DNA from: Stenotrophomonas maltophilia
GTDB taxonomy: Bacteria; Pseudomonadota; Gammaproteobacteria; Xanthomonadales; Xanthomonadaceae
NCBI RefSeq assembly: GCF_002138415.1
Contig: NZ_CP015612.1
Coordinates: forward strand, 412,001-476,000
Direction of reading: 5' to 3'
Length of the DNA stretch: 64,000 nucleotides
The notes under the pieces were generated by a model. The model ran no database searches. It saw nothing but the letters and a program-made list of their open reading frames with translations, and was not told the DNA's origin. Positions 8,428 through 16,596 of the stretch are shown piece after piece. The stretch's first letter is position 1. Every line of letters begins with the position of its first letter. The position numbers and the translations under genes are program-made.

Positions 8428-9225
8428 TCAATCGCCGTCGGTTTCGTCCGGGTGGGCCTTCCAGTAGCCGGTCGAGCGGATCCAGTCGCGCGGCACGCCC
8501 AGGTGGCCTTCGATGAACTTGCGCATCATCCGGGCGCGGCGCGATTCGGTGGCGATCCAGTAGAAGACATCGCCATCCGGCGCTTCGAAGTCGGTCAGCA
8601 TGTCTTCCAGCAGCGTGCTGCTGGCCGCCGGGAAGCCGTTGCGCTCCAGCCAGTGGATACGCACGTTCTCGTACTGCGGCAGGTCCTGGCGTTCGGCCTC
8701 ATCGCTCACTTCGATGAAGGCCTGCACCTCGGCGCCGTCCGGCAGCACGTCCAGCCAGCGGGCGATGGCCGGCAGCGCGGTTTCATCGCCGATCAGCACA
8801 TAGGCGTCGTAGCTGTCGGCCACCACGAACGAGCCGCGCGGGCCGCCGATCACCAGCACATCGCCCGGCTGGGCCTGCTCGGCCCACGGCCCGGCAATGC
8901 CCTGGTCGTGCAGCACGAAGTCGATGGCCAGCTCGCCGGTTTCGTGGTCCCACCAGCGCGGGGTGTAGTCGCGGGCGGGCGAGGGCTCCTTGCCGGCCGG
9001 GTAGCTGCGGCCTTCAGCGGTCAGCACCGGCAGCACCATCTCGCCGCTCGCATTGGGGAAGAACAGCTTGATGTGGTCGTCAGCGCCGGGCGAATCGAAA
9101 CCGGCCAGCTCGGCGCCACCCAGCACCACGCGGCGCATGTGCGGGGTGACCTCTTCGGTGCGCAGCACGGTCAGTTCACGGAAGCGCACATCCAGGCGCA
9201 GGCGCGTGTTGTTGTGTTCGGTCAT
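8428..9225 (-). CDS. Siderophore-interacting protein (ferric-siderophore reductase)
   Basis: 265 residues of the SIP/ViuB family: an FAD- and NAD(P)H-dependent reductase that releases iron from ferric siderophores in the cytoplasm. The FAD-binding ARDYTPR motif (about residues 84-90), LVIGGPRGSF, the GDETALPAI nucleotide segment and the C-terminal GYWK motif are all present. It follows the PadR gene on the same strand with about 60 bases between. In E. coli the pair YqjH (NfeF)/YqjI (NfeR) combines the same two families under nickel/iron control, so this is probably the counterpart, though arranged as one operon. Confidence 0.9.
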   Translation of the reverse strand: MTEHNNTRLRLDVRFRELTVLRTEEVTPHMRRVVLGGAELAGFDSPGADDHIKLFFPNASGEMVLPVLTAEGRSYPAGKEPSPARDYTPRWWDHETGELAIDFVLHDQGIAGPWAEQAQPGDVLVIGGPRGSFVVADSYDAYVLIGDETALPAIARWLDVLPDGAEVQAFIEVSDEAERQDLPQYENVRIHWLERNGFPAASSTLLEDMLTDFEAPDGDVFYWIATESRRARMMRKFIEGHLGVPRDWIRSTGYWKAHPDETDGD

Positions 9226-9284
9226 GGGGTTACCTGTAAAGGTGTCGCGCGGGGGCGCGCGGCATAGGGGCGACCTGGCTGGAT

Positions 9285-9845
9285 TCAGTCTGGCTGGGTC
9301 GTTGAAAAGGGTTGGCTCTCGCTACCGGCCGTACCGTTGAGCAGCGCGGACGCCCGCGTCAGCAGGGCCGCAACTTCTTCCGCCTCGCCCTCGGCCCAGC
9401 GGCCGTGGTGATGCACCAGCGCCCGCTTGAACTCGCGCAGGGCACCGGCCAGCGGCGGCGGCAGCGAGGCCTTGGTGATCTCGCGGGCGCGGTCGAAGGC
9501 GCGCCGCTGCGCCAAGCGCACCTGGGTGCGCTGCACCTTCAGCTCGAACTCGCCGGCGGCGGTGATGCGGAAGATCCGCTTGCCGTCCACTTCCTCGGCC
9601 TCGATCCAGCCGGCCTGCTCGAAGCTGGCCAGCAACGGGTACATGGTGCCGGCGCTGGGCGTGTAGGCCTGCATGAACTGGTTGCTGATCAGCTGCATCA
9701 GCTCGTAGCCATGGCGCGGCTGCTCGCCGATCAGGGCCAGCACCAGCAGGCGCAGGTCGCCGCGGCTCAGCACGCGTGGCTGGCCGTTGCGGCGCGGCAC
9801 CGCCGGGTCGGTGGAACGGGCTCTGGGAGAAGCGGTACGGCTCAT
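9285..9845 (-). CDS. PadR-family transcriptional repressor (YqjI/NfeR-like)
   Basis: From the ATG at 9845 this is a 186-residue regulator. Residues 27-105 form the PadR winged helix (LRLLVLALIGEQPRHGYELMQLI, then YTPSAGTMYPLLASFEQAGWI), followed by a C-terminal helical dimerisation part that contains HHHGRW, a possible metal ligand. The N-terminal extension is basic, not His-rich as in E. coli YqjI. Palindromes CGATATATCG lie directly before the start codon, pointing to autoregulation of the padR-SIP operon. The frame extends upstream to 9902, but that start would lie inside the operator. Confidence 0.88.
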   Translation of the reverse strand: MSRTASPRARSTDPAVPRRNGQPRVLSRGDLRLLVLALIGEQPRHGYELMQLISNQFMQAYTPSAGTMYPLLASFEQAGWIEAEEVDGKRIFRITAAGEFELKVQRTQVRLAQRRAFDRAREITKASLPPPLAGALREFKRALVHHHGRWAEGEAEEVAALLTRASALLNGTAGSESQPFSTTQPD

Positions 9846-9847
9846 TT

Positions 9848-9892
9848 CGATATATCGGTAAACGAGTGTGCAAACGATATATCGATATATCG
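9848..9892. promoter_or_regulatory. PadR operator palindromes
   Basis: CGATATATCG occurs at 9848-9857 and twice, overlapping, at 9875-9892 (CGATATATCGATATATCG). They occupy the stretch just upstream of the PadR start codon. AT-rich ATATATCGATATAT-type palindromes are known targets of YqjI-like PadR proteins; the assignment here is by position and symmetry. Confidence 0.75.
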
Positions 9893-9902
9893 AAGACGAC
9901 AA

Positions 9903-10390
9903 TCATCGATCCGGCCACAAGCAGGTCCGTTTTGGGCCACGGCCGGCCGCGCGCACAGCAAAAGGGGCGCCCCTTGCAGGGCGCCCCGGCGATGCTGTGG
10001 AAGGGAGCAGGGCCACCTGGCCCCTCACTCGCGGTCTACCCTGGGCCCAATGCCAGCGCCGATCCAGAGGCGGGTGCGACACGTTGTCGCCGGTTCAGCG
10101 CCAGTGCCGGGGCGCTCGCGAGCAGGTTCGCCACGCTGCCCTACAACCGTCATCGGCAGCGGTAACACTGCGTCCTGCGCATGGGCGCAGCGGTCCGGAA
10201 GCGACACCCTGCGCGGCCGCCAAGCCCCGCCAATGCGCCCTCGCAGGGCCCGGCAAGCCCCTTGCGGACACTGGCCGGTTGCATCCATACGCCTGCGTAG
10301 CCAAGTGACGAAAGCCCTTGGTGCGCTACACTTTGCGGTCTAGAAATCTATACAACAGTCGCGCGCGTGCGTGCGGTTATGGGAGCGCTA
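9903..10390. promoter_or_regulatory. Intergenic region with hairpin and aceE promoter candidate
   Basis: No convincing gene lies here. At 9958-9990 is a strong hairpin (GGGGCGCCC / GGGCGCCCC); on the minus strand it is followed by TTTT, so it could terminate minus-strand transcription. A promoter-like pair TTGGTG (10318-10323) and TAGAAA (10341-10346) with 17 bases between fits transcription of aceE. The open frames on either strand look like shadows. Confidence 0.4.
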
Positions 10391-13078
10391 ATGAACTGGT
10401 TGAACGAGGTGCTGAACAACGACCCGAATCCTGTGGAAACCCAGGAGTGGATCGAGTCGTTGAAGGCCGTTATTGATGTCGAGGGCTCCGAGCGCGCGCA
10501 TCAGCTGCTGGAAGGCATGGTGGAACTGACCCGTCGTTCGGGCGCCTACCTGCCGTTCTCTCCCACCACCGAGTACGTCAACACCATCGAGCCGCAGCTC
10601 GAGGCCAAGAGCCCGGGCAATGCCGAGCTGGAATGGCGCATCCGTTCGATCATCCGCTGGAACGCGATGGCCACCGTGGTGCGCGCCAACCGCAAGCCGG
10701 GTGACCTGGGCGGCCACATCGCCTCGTTCGCCTCCGGCGCCACCCTGTACGACGTTGGCTTCAACCACTTCTGGCGCGCCCCGAGCGAAAACCACCCGGG
10801 CGACCTGCTGTTCATCCAGGGCCACAGCGCCCCGGGTATCTACGCGCGTTCCTTCCTGGAAGGCCGCATCAGCGAAGAGCAGCTGGACAAGTTCCGCATG
10901 GAAGTGGACGGCGGTGGCCTGTCCTCGTACCCGCACCCGTGGCTGATGCCGGAGTACTGGCAGACCCCGACCGTGTCGATGGGCCTGGGCCCGCTGGCCG
11001 CCATCTACCAGGCGCAGTTCATGCGCTACCTGGAAAACCGTGGCCTGATCGAGAAGTCCGACCGCAAGGTGTGGTGCTTCATCGGCGACGGCGAGAGCGA
11101 CGAGCCGGAAACCCTGGGTGCCATTGCGCTGGCAGGCCGTGAAGGCCTGGACAACCTGATCTTCGTGGTGAACTGCAACCTGCAGCGCCTGGACGGCCCG
11201 GTGCGCGGCAACGGCAAGATCATCCAGGAACTGGAAGGCGTGTTCCGTGGCGGCGGCTGGAACGTGATCAAGCTGCTGTGGGGCGGTTACTGGGATGCCC
11301 TGCTGGCCAAGGACAGCGACGGCGTACTGAAGAAGCTGATGATGGAAACCGTCGACGGCGAATACCAGAACTGCAAGGCCTTCGGCGGCGCGTATACCCG
11401 CGAGCATTTCTTCGGCAAGTACCCGGAAACCGCTGCGATGGTGGCCGGCCTGAGCGACGACGACATCTGGCGCCTGAACCGTGGTGGCCACGACCCGCAC
11501 AAGGTGTACGCCGCCTACCACCAGGCCGTGAACACCAAGGGCATGCCGACCGTCATCCTGGCCAAGACCGTGAAGGGTTACGGCATGGGCAGCGCTGGTG
11601 AGGCACTGAACCCGACCCACCAGACCAAGAAGCTGGACGACGAAGCGGTGCGCCACTTCCGCGACCGCTTCAACATTCCGGTGACCGACGCGCAGCTGGC
11701 CGACGGCCAGGTGCCGTTCTACCACCCGGGCCCGGATTCGCCGGAAGTGCAGTACCTGCAGGAACGCCGTGCCGCACTGGGCGGTTACCTGCCACAGCGC
11801 CGCCGCAAGGCCGACAAGACCTTCGTGGCGCCGAAGCTGGAAGCCTACGAGCGCCTGCTGAAGAGCAGTGGCGAGCGCAGCTACTCCACCACCATGGCCT
11901 TCGTGCAGAGCCTGAACATCACCCTGCGTGACAAGGAACTGGGCCCGCACATCGTGCCGATCGTGGCCGACGAAGCCCGTACCTTCGGTATGGAAGGCCT
12001 GTTCCGCCAGATCGGCATCTACGCGCCGTTCGGCCAGAAGTACAAGCCGGTCGATGCCGACCAGCTGATGTTCTACCGCGAAGACCAGAGCGGCCAGGTG
12101 CTGCAGCAGGGCATCAGCGAGCCGGGTGCCATCGCCTCGTGGATGGCCGCCGGTACCAGCTACTCGGTCAGCAACGTGCCGATGCTGCCGTTCTACATCT
12201 ACTACTCGATGTTCGGCTTCCAGCGCGTGGGCGACCTGGCCTGGCAGGCAGCGGACATGCGTACCCGCGGCTTCCTGCTGGGTGGCACCGCCGGCCGCAC
12301 CACGCTGAACGGTGAAGGCCTGCAGCACGAAGATGGCTTCAGCCATCTGGTGGCCGGTGGCATCCCGAACGTGCGCAGCTACGACCCGACCTTCGGCTTC
12401 GAAGTGACCGTGGTGCTGCAGCACGGCACCAAGCGCATGATGGAAGACCAGGTGGACGAGTACTACTACGTCACCCTGATGAACGAGAACTACACCCACC
12501 CGGAAATGCCGGAAGGCGCGGCCGAAGGCATCGTCAAGGGCATGTACCTGCTGACCGACGCCGGCAAGCCGAAGAAGGGCGAGCTGCGCGTGCAGCTGCT
12601 GGGCTCGGGCACCATCCTGCGCGAAGCCATTGCTGCCGCCGAGCTGCTGGACAAGGACTTCGGCGTGACCGCCGACATCTGGAGCTGCCCGAGCTTCAAC
12701 GAACTGCGTCGCGATGGTTTCGATGTGGAGCGTGCCAACCGCCTGCATCCGGAAGGTGAGCAGCGCAAGGCCTACGTGACCGAGCTGCTGGAAGGCCGCC
12801 AAGGCCCGGCGATTGCCGCCACCGACTATGTGCGTGCGTATGCGGACCAGATCCGTGCGTTCGTGCCGATGTCGTACACGGTGCTGGGTACGGATGGCTT
12901 CGGCCGTTCGGATACGCGTGCGAACCTGCGCCGGTTCTTTGAGGTGGATCGCTACTACATCGCGCATGCCGCGATTGCGGCGCTGGCGAAGGAAGGGAAG
13001 ATGACCGCAAAGGATGTGGCCCGGGCGATCAAGCAGTACAAGATTGATCCGGAGAAGGCTAATCCTGTTGGGGTTTGA
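10391..13078 (+). CDS. aceE: Pyruvate dehydrogenase E1 component, homodimeric type
   Basis: 895 residues from the ATG at 10391, which has GGGAG eight bases upstream and matches the conserved MNWLNEVL..DPxETQEW start; an earlier in-frame start at 10367 is less likely. It decarboxylates pyruvate with thiamine diphosphate and acetylates the lipoyl groups of E2. Family markers are HISSFASxATLY-like GHIASFASGATLYDVGFNHF, the ThDP/Mg segment GDGESDEPE (about residues 233-241) followed by NLIFVVNCNLQRLDGPVRGN, and the C-terminal VLGTDGFGRSDTR. Length fits E. coli AceE (887). E2 and E3 genes are not in the window. Confidence 0.98.
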   Translation: MNWLNEVLNNDPNPVETQEWIESLKAVIDVEGSERAHQLLEGMVELTRRSGAYLPFSPTTEYVNTIEPQLEAKSPGNAELEWRIRSIIRWNAMATVVRANRKPGDLGGHIASFASGATLYDVGFNHFWRAPSENHPGDLLFIQGHSAPGIYARSFLEGRISEEQLDKFRMEVDGGGLSSYPHPWLMPEYWQTPTVSMGLGPLAAIYQAQFMRYLENRGLIEKSDRKVWCFIGDGESDEPETLGAIALAGREGLDNLIFVVNCNLQRLDGPVRGNGKIIQELEGVFRGGGWNVIKLLWGGYWDALLAKDSDGVLKKLMMETVDGEYQNCKAFGGAYTREHFFGKYPETAAMVAGLSDDDIWRLNRGGHDPHKVYAAYHQAVNTKGMPTVILAKTVKGYGMGSAGEALNPTHQTKKLDDEAVRHFRDRFNIPVTDAQLADGQVPFYHPGPDSPEVQYLQERRAALGGYLPQRRRKADKTFVAPKLEAYERLLKSSGERSYSTTMAFVQSLNITLRDKELGPHIVPIVADEARTFGMEGLFRQIGIYAPFGQKYKPVDADQLMFYREDQSGQVLQQGISEPGAIASWMAAGTSYSVSNVPMLPFYIYYSMFGFQRVGDLAWQAADMRTRGFLLGGTAGRTTLNGEGLQHEDGFSHLVAGGIPNVRSYDPTFGFEVTVVLQHGTKRMMEDQVDEYYYVTLMNENYTHPEMPEGAAEGIVKGMYLLTDAGKPKKGELRVQLLGSGTILREAIAAAELLDKDFGVTADIWSCPSFNELRRDGFDVERANRLHPEGEQRKAYVTELLEGRQGPAIAATDYVRAYADQIRAFVPMSYTVLGTDGFGRSDTRANLRRFFEVDRYYIAHAAIAALAKEGKMTAKDVARAIKQYKIDPEKANPVGV

Positions 13079-13096
13079 TTGAATATTCTCTGATTC

Positions 13097-13132
13097 AAAA
13101 AGGGGCGGGCAATTCCGCCCCTTTACATTTTT
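13097..13132 (+). terminator. Intrinsic terminator of aceE
   Basis: AAAGGGGCGG-CAATT-CCGCCCCTTT is a perfect hairpin with A-rich and T-rich flanks. It marks the left edge of the A/T-richer island. Confidence 0.92.
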
Positions 13133-13143
13133 AGGGGGCAGGG

Positions 13144-14055
13144 ATGGGAAATGCTCGTGGGACTATTGAGCTGGTGGGAGAGGCTACCGGAGTTCTTATA
13201 GGGAGTGAGATCCTGGATGGGATTCGGCGCGGGGCACTTGTTCATGGTGCCAATGAGGACCGCGTTAGAGGATGTAGCTGCGACCTGACCGTCGGCACGA
13301 TTTTTTGGAAAGGAAAGATACTTCGTAGACGAACTGGGGAAGATGATGGCGGTCGAGGCATTTCTTCTTGGCTGCGGAGGAAGTGGAAAGCTGTGGGGCG
13401 CTGGCTAGGGCAGCTGAATGAACCTAAGCATGTTGTAGTCCCTCCTGGAGGAGTGGTTGGAATATTTACCGCTGAAACGCTGGATATTCCCCTCGACATG
13501 TGCGCGACCGCGTTTGCAATTAATGCCATGAGTTCGAAAGGTTTCTTGGTCCTAAATCCCGGGCATGTGGACCCTGGCTTTAGGGGCTCCCTGACGGTAA
13601 AGGCACTAAATATTAGAAAAACCAATATCACCATAACGCAAGGTGAGCCCATATTTACGGTGGTTTTTCAGCGGCTTGGTCAAGAGACGGGTGAATTCTC
13701 CAACGCAAAATCAGTAGAAGATCGCGAGAGAGATTTTCACAACGAAAGCGTCCAGTCGTCACCGGATACATTAGGGCAAATGATTAGTGTAGACCCGAGT
13801 GGGCCTTACCCCACGCGAGAGCAGGTCAAAGAGATGGTGCGATCAGATGCTATCAACAGGGCAACTATGATTCTCTCTTTGGTCGCCGCAATCGCCGCAG
13901 TTGGTGCATGGATGTTTCCAAAAAATTCTGAAGTTCCTCCTGGGTCGATGCCGAGCCCTAGCGCTTCTTCTCAGAGTGCAACTACATTGAACAAGAAGGG
14001 CGATGGTGAGCTCGCTGGCGGGCTTAATGAACATGTAAAGGCGGTAGATCGATGA
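13144..14055 (+). CDS. Membrane-anchored dCTP deaminase/dUTPase-fold protein, degenerate
   Basis: 303 residues. Residues about 95-178 (VVVPPGGVVGIFTAETLDIP, then AINAMSSKGFLVLNPGHVDPGFRGSLTV, then ITITQGEPIFTVVF) follow the trimeric Dcd/dUTPase beta fold. Against E. coli Dcd the catalytic glutamate of the LEFYN segment appears to be Lys (VKALN) and the arginine of SSLAR appears to be Phe (SSKGF), so catalysis is doubtful. A single membrane helix follows (residues 240-258), then a polar tail. The stop overlaps the start of the dCMP deaminase gene (ATGA). Codon and base use are A/T-richer than aceE. A nucleotide-sensing or defence role is inference. Confidence 0.75.
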   Translation: MGNARGTIELVGEATGVLIGSEILDGIRRGALVHGANEDRVRGCSCDLTVGTIFWKGKILRRRTGEDDGGRGISSWLRRKWKAVGRWLGQLNEPKHVVVPPGGVVGIFTAETLDIPLDMCATAFAINAMSSKGFLVLNPGHVDPGFRGSLTVKALNIRKTNITITQGEPIFTVVFQRLGQETGEFSNAKSVEDRERDFHNESVQSSPDTLGQMISVDPSGPYPTREQVKEMVRSDAINRATMILSLVAAIAAVGAWMFPKNSEVPPGSMPSPSASSQSATTLNKKGDGELAGGLNEHVKAVDR

Positions 14056-14483
14056 GTGACCGCCACTTTATGGAAATGGCTATATCTGTTTCGAATAATA
14101 GCGCGGATCGATCTAGAAAAGTCGGCGCCGTAATTGTTAGCCCGGAGGGCGAAGTTGTTTCCATCGGTTGGAACGCTTTCCCCAAGGGTGTGATTGCACT
14201 GGATGAGCGATTCGAACGGCCAGAAAAGTACTTGTGGACAGAGCACGCCGAGAGAGGTGCGATATACGCTGCGGCAAGGAAGGGTGTTTCAACTCAGGGC
14301 TGCACAATATATGTTCCATGGTTCCCATGCATGGACTGTGCTCGCGGGATCGTGCTCTCAGGGATATGTCGACTGGTCGCCCTGAAACCGGACGTTGCTG
14401 ATGAAAAGTGGGGTGAGCATTTTATTGCGGCTCTGAAGCTTTTTGAAGAATGTGGCGTGGTTGTGAGCTTTATCGATCAATAA
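14052..14483 (+). CDS. dCMP/deoxycytidylate deaminase-family protein
   Basis: 143 residues, a normal length for a dCMP deaminase. The zinc site is complete: HAE at residues 65-67 (TEHAERGAI) and PCxxC at 92-96 (FPCMDCARG). Dimer and substrate residues such as SIGWNAFPKG are also typical. The enzyme converts dCMP to dUMP. Its ATG overlaps the stop of the preceding membrane-bound Dcd-fold gene, so the two are translationally coupled. Pairing of the two nucleotide-pool proteins beside a restriction cluster suggests a phage-defence role, but a simple nucleotide-salvage role cannot be excluded. Confidence 0.88.
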   Translation: MSDRHFMEMAISVSNNSADRSRKVGAVIVSPEGEVVSIGWNAFPKGVIALDERFERPEKYLWTEHAERGAIYAAARKGVSTQGCTIYVPWFPCMDCARGIVLSGICRLVALKPDVADEKWGEHFIAALKLFEECGVVVSFIDQ

Positions 14484-14556
14484 GGATTCTTGATTTAGTT
14501 ACTATTTCGACAGGGGTTCGGATTTCTCTTGATTTCCGCGATTGACGGAGGTTTTG

Positions 14557-15018
14557 ATGGCCGATATTGTGACGAAGGATGTTCGAAGTCGGATGATGTC
14601 CGGTATTCGGGGTAAGGACACAAAGCCTGAGGTCCAAGTTCGCAGGTATCTTCATTCCCGGGGGTTCCGGTACTCCCTTCATCGCAAGAACCTTCCGGGA
14701 AAGCCCGACTTAGTCCTGAGCAGGTACCGTGCTGTTGTTCTAGTGCATGGCTGCTTCTGGCACGGCCATGATGGCTGCAGGTACGCCAAGGTGCCCCTGA
14801 ATCGTCGAGATTTCTGGGAAGATAAAATACGAAGAACGAAAGAAAGAGACGTCGCTACTGTTCGACGTCTCAGTGGGCTTGGGTGGCGCATTGGAATAAT
14901 ATGGGAGTGCGCCTTAAAAAATAATGCAGAATCTTCGCTGGCTGCTTTGGAGCTGTTCTTGAGGTCCGGTCAGTCAGATGTGGAGATAGCCGATCATCAG
15001 AATCTCAGCGCTGAGTGA
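14557..15018 (+). CDS. vsr: Very short patch repair endonuclease
   Basis: 153 residues from the ATG at 14557, which has GGAGG seven bases upstream; an in-frame ATG five codons earlier lacks one. Vsr nicks beside T:G mismatches that arise by deamination of methylated cytosine. The characteristic RSRMMSGIRGKDTKPE start, GKPDLV, the metal/zinc region VHGCFWHGHDGCRYA and the C-terminal W..GIIWECAL are visible. It is convergent with the cytosine methyltransferase gene and overlaps its 3' end by 22 bases, the expected partnership. Confidence 0.96.
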   Translation: MADIVTKDVRSRMMSGIRGKDTKPEVQVRRYLHSRGFRYSLHRKNLPGKPDLVLSRYRAVVLVHGCFWHGHDGCRYAKVPLNRRDFWEDKIRRTKERDVATVRRLSGLGWRIGIIWECALKNNAESSLAALELFLRSGQSDVEIADHQNLSAE

Positions 15019-16520
15019 ACTACGTCAGCGATCTGTCGAGCCATCCATGGTGGTACGGCGTTTCCAACTTGGCGGAATTGCGCCCCACGCGAGCCTTCAA
15101 AGAAGTAATTGTCGGGGAACGTCTGCAACCTCGCGGCCTCACGAACAGAGAGACTTCTGAGTTGCGTCGGGTCCGGGTGGATAAAGTAGTGTCCATCCTT
15201 CTGAAGGTGGCTGGTCACAGTAGAGCTTGACTCATCCCTGCGTTGGACCTTGAAGCGGTCGACAAACTTTCCGCTTGTCCAGTTCTCATGGTCTGGATAC
15301 ATGGCTTCAGGGAACTCGCTGGCGCCACGCGGCGACCTGCCATGAATCTTTGTGTAGGCCGATGCGTAACCATAGCGAACAAGATCCATCCACATATGTG
15401 GACGAACCTCATGATTCAGAATGTGGCCAAGTCGTTCATCCAGCAGCCATGACTTCAGATGCTCAGGCACGTCATCTACAGTCGCCGTCCAGGGTCTGGC
15501 TCTGCCACCAGCGCCGGCATCTGAAACAGGCACCAACTTGGCTTGAATGCGTAGTTCTGCGGAAACTTCTGCATCGTCAGACAATTCCGCTGCCCGAAGC
15601 AGAATCTCCTTGGCGGCCCCAGGCCAGCTGTCGAACTCGACATTCGTAATGCCGCTTCTGAGGTGAGGCATTCCGCCGATCACTTCGCCCACGCTGTACT
15701 TGGCTGGCGCGCGATTGATCTGGCGTAGCGATGAAGCGTCAACGTCTTCCCGGACACCGAAAAGAACAACGCGGTGCCTCGCCTGAGGAACACCAAGCTC
15801 TTCGGCCCTCAGAATGTACCGGCGTCCATCGTCGTCGTCGAACAGGCCACTCTGATCCGCTACCAAAGGGATAATTCGGTAGCGTGGGCCATTGCGACCA
15901 CCAGGAGCTCGAAGGTCCGCGAGAATGCGCGGGAACATCAGCTCACCGCCCACCTTCGAGGAGAGAATGCCCTTGACGTTCTCCATTACAAACGCAGCGG
16001 GTGAGTACTTCTTGATGATCTTCAAGTAGTGCTGGTAGAGGAAGTGGCGCGGATCTTCCTCTGCCTTGTAGCCCACTACACCCCGGTTTCTGGCGCGTCC
16101 GACCAAGGAGTACGCCTGGCAGGGCGGTCCACCAATCAGAACCCACGGGTCTTCCTTCGAGGCAACTTCGCGAATGCGGGCATGAAGCACCTTGTCGTCT
16201 TCGGGATCACCGAGCTTCAACTGCCTTGCCTCGTGGCAGGCATTCTCCCACTCAGTCTTGGTTGCCTCCGTCCAAGGCCGGTCTACCCGTCCTGCCACGT
16301 AGTCGTAATAGCTATCCGGCACCTTGTGGGGTGCGAATTGGCGATAGAACGCGCGAAGTCTAAGCGTCTTGGCTGCATTGACCTCCATTTCAGCAGAAAT
16401 GGCGATCTTGAACGGGCGTGACTTTGAAGAGCGAGAGGGGGTGTAAGCGGAGAACCCTTCGCCCAGCCCGCCGGGCCCTGCGAAGATGTCGACGACTGGG
16501 ATGTGCATGCCTTGCTTCAC
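14997..16520 (-). CDS. DNA (cytosine-5) methyltransferase
   Basis: About 507 residues, a full Dcm-type enzyme. Motif I is VDIFAGPGGLGEGF (residues 10-23), motif IV is GGPPCQAYSLVGRARNRG with the catalytic Cys at 134, then FVMENVKGILS, LGVPQARHRVVLFGVR and the C-terminal SVREAARLQTFPD..GNAVPPW. A target-recognition region of some 150 residues lies between. The frame begins at a GTG (16520); an ATG four codons later (16508) is an equal choice and neither has a good ribosome site. It is the last gene of the minus-strand restriction cluster and shares its 3' end with vsr. Confidence 0.95.
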   Translation of the reverse strand: MKQGMHIPVVDIFAGPGGLGEGFSAYTPSRSSKSRPFKIAISAEMEVNAAKTLRLRAFYRQFAPHKVPDSYYDYVAGRVDRPWTEATKTEWENACHEARQLKLGDPEDDKVLHARIREVASKEDPWVLIGGPPCQAYSLVGRARNRGVVGYKAEEDPRHFLYQHYLKIIKKYSPAAFVMENVKGILSSKVGGELMFPRILADLRAPGGRNGPRYRIIPLVADQSGLFDDDDGRRYILRAEELGVPQARHRVVLFGVREDVDASSLRQINRAPAKYSVGEVIGGMPHLRSGITNVEFDSWPGAAKEILLRAAELSDDAEVSAELRIQAKLVPVSDAGAGGRARPWTATVDDVPEHLKSWLLDERLGHILNHEVRPHMWMDLVRYGYASAYTKIHGRSPRGASEFPEAMYPDHENWTSGKFVDRFKVQRRDESSSTVTSHLQKDGHYFIHPDPTQLRSLSVREAARLQTFPDNYFFEGSRGAQFRQVGNAVPPWMARQIADVVHSALRF

Positions 16521-16523
16521 AAT

Positions 16524-16545
16524 TATAAATAGGGGCGCAGATGCG
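16524..16545 (-). terminator. Hairpin between island genes
   Basis: On the minus strand GGGGCGCATCTGCGCCCC is followed by TATTTATAA. It sits between the gene ending at 16597 and the methyltransferase start, so it may terminate or attenuate the upstream transcript and let the methyltransferase be controlled separately. Confidence 0.6.
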
Positions 16546-16596
16546 CCCCTCTAATGCCGCCAGGATGTCATGCCCTGGGGCACTTTTCAATAAGAA

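Noticed and set aside
10025..10288. 87-residue minus-strand frame upstream of aceE
   Set aside because: No ribosome site, unusual composition and no recognisable pattern.
10388..12967. 859-residue open frame antisense to aceE
   Set aside because: It is a shadow caused by GC-rich codon bias in aceE; composition (His/Val/Gln-rich) is not protein-like and it has no ribosome site.
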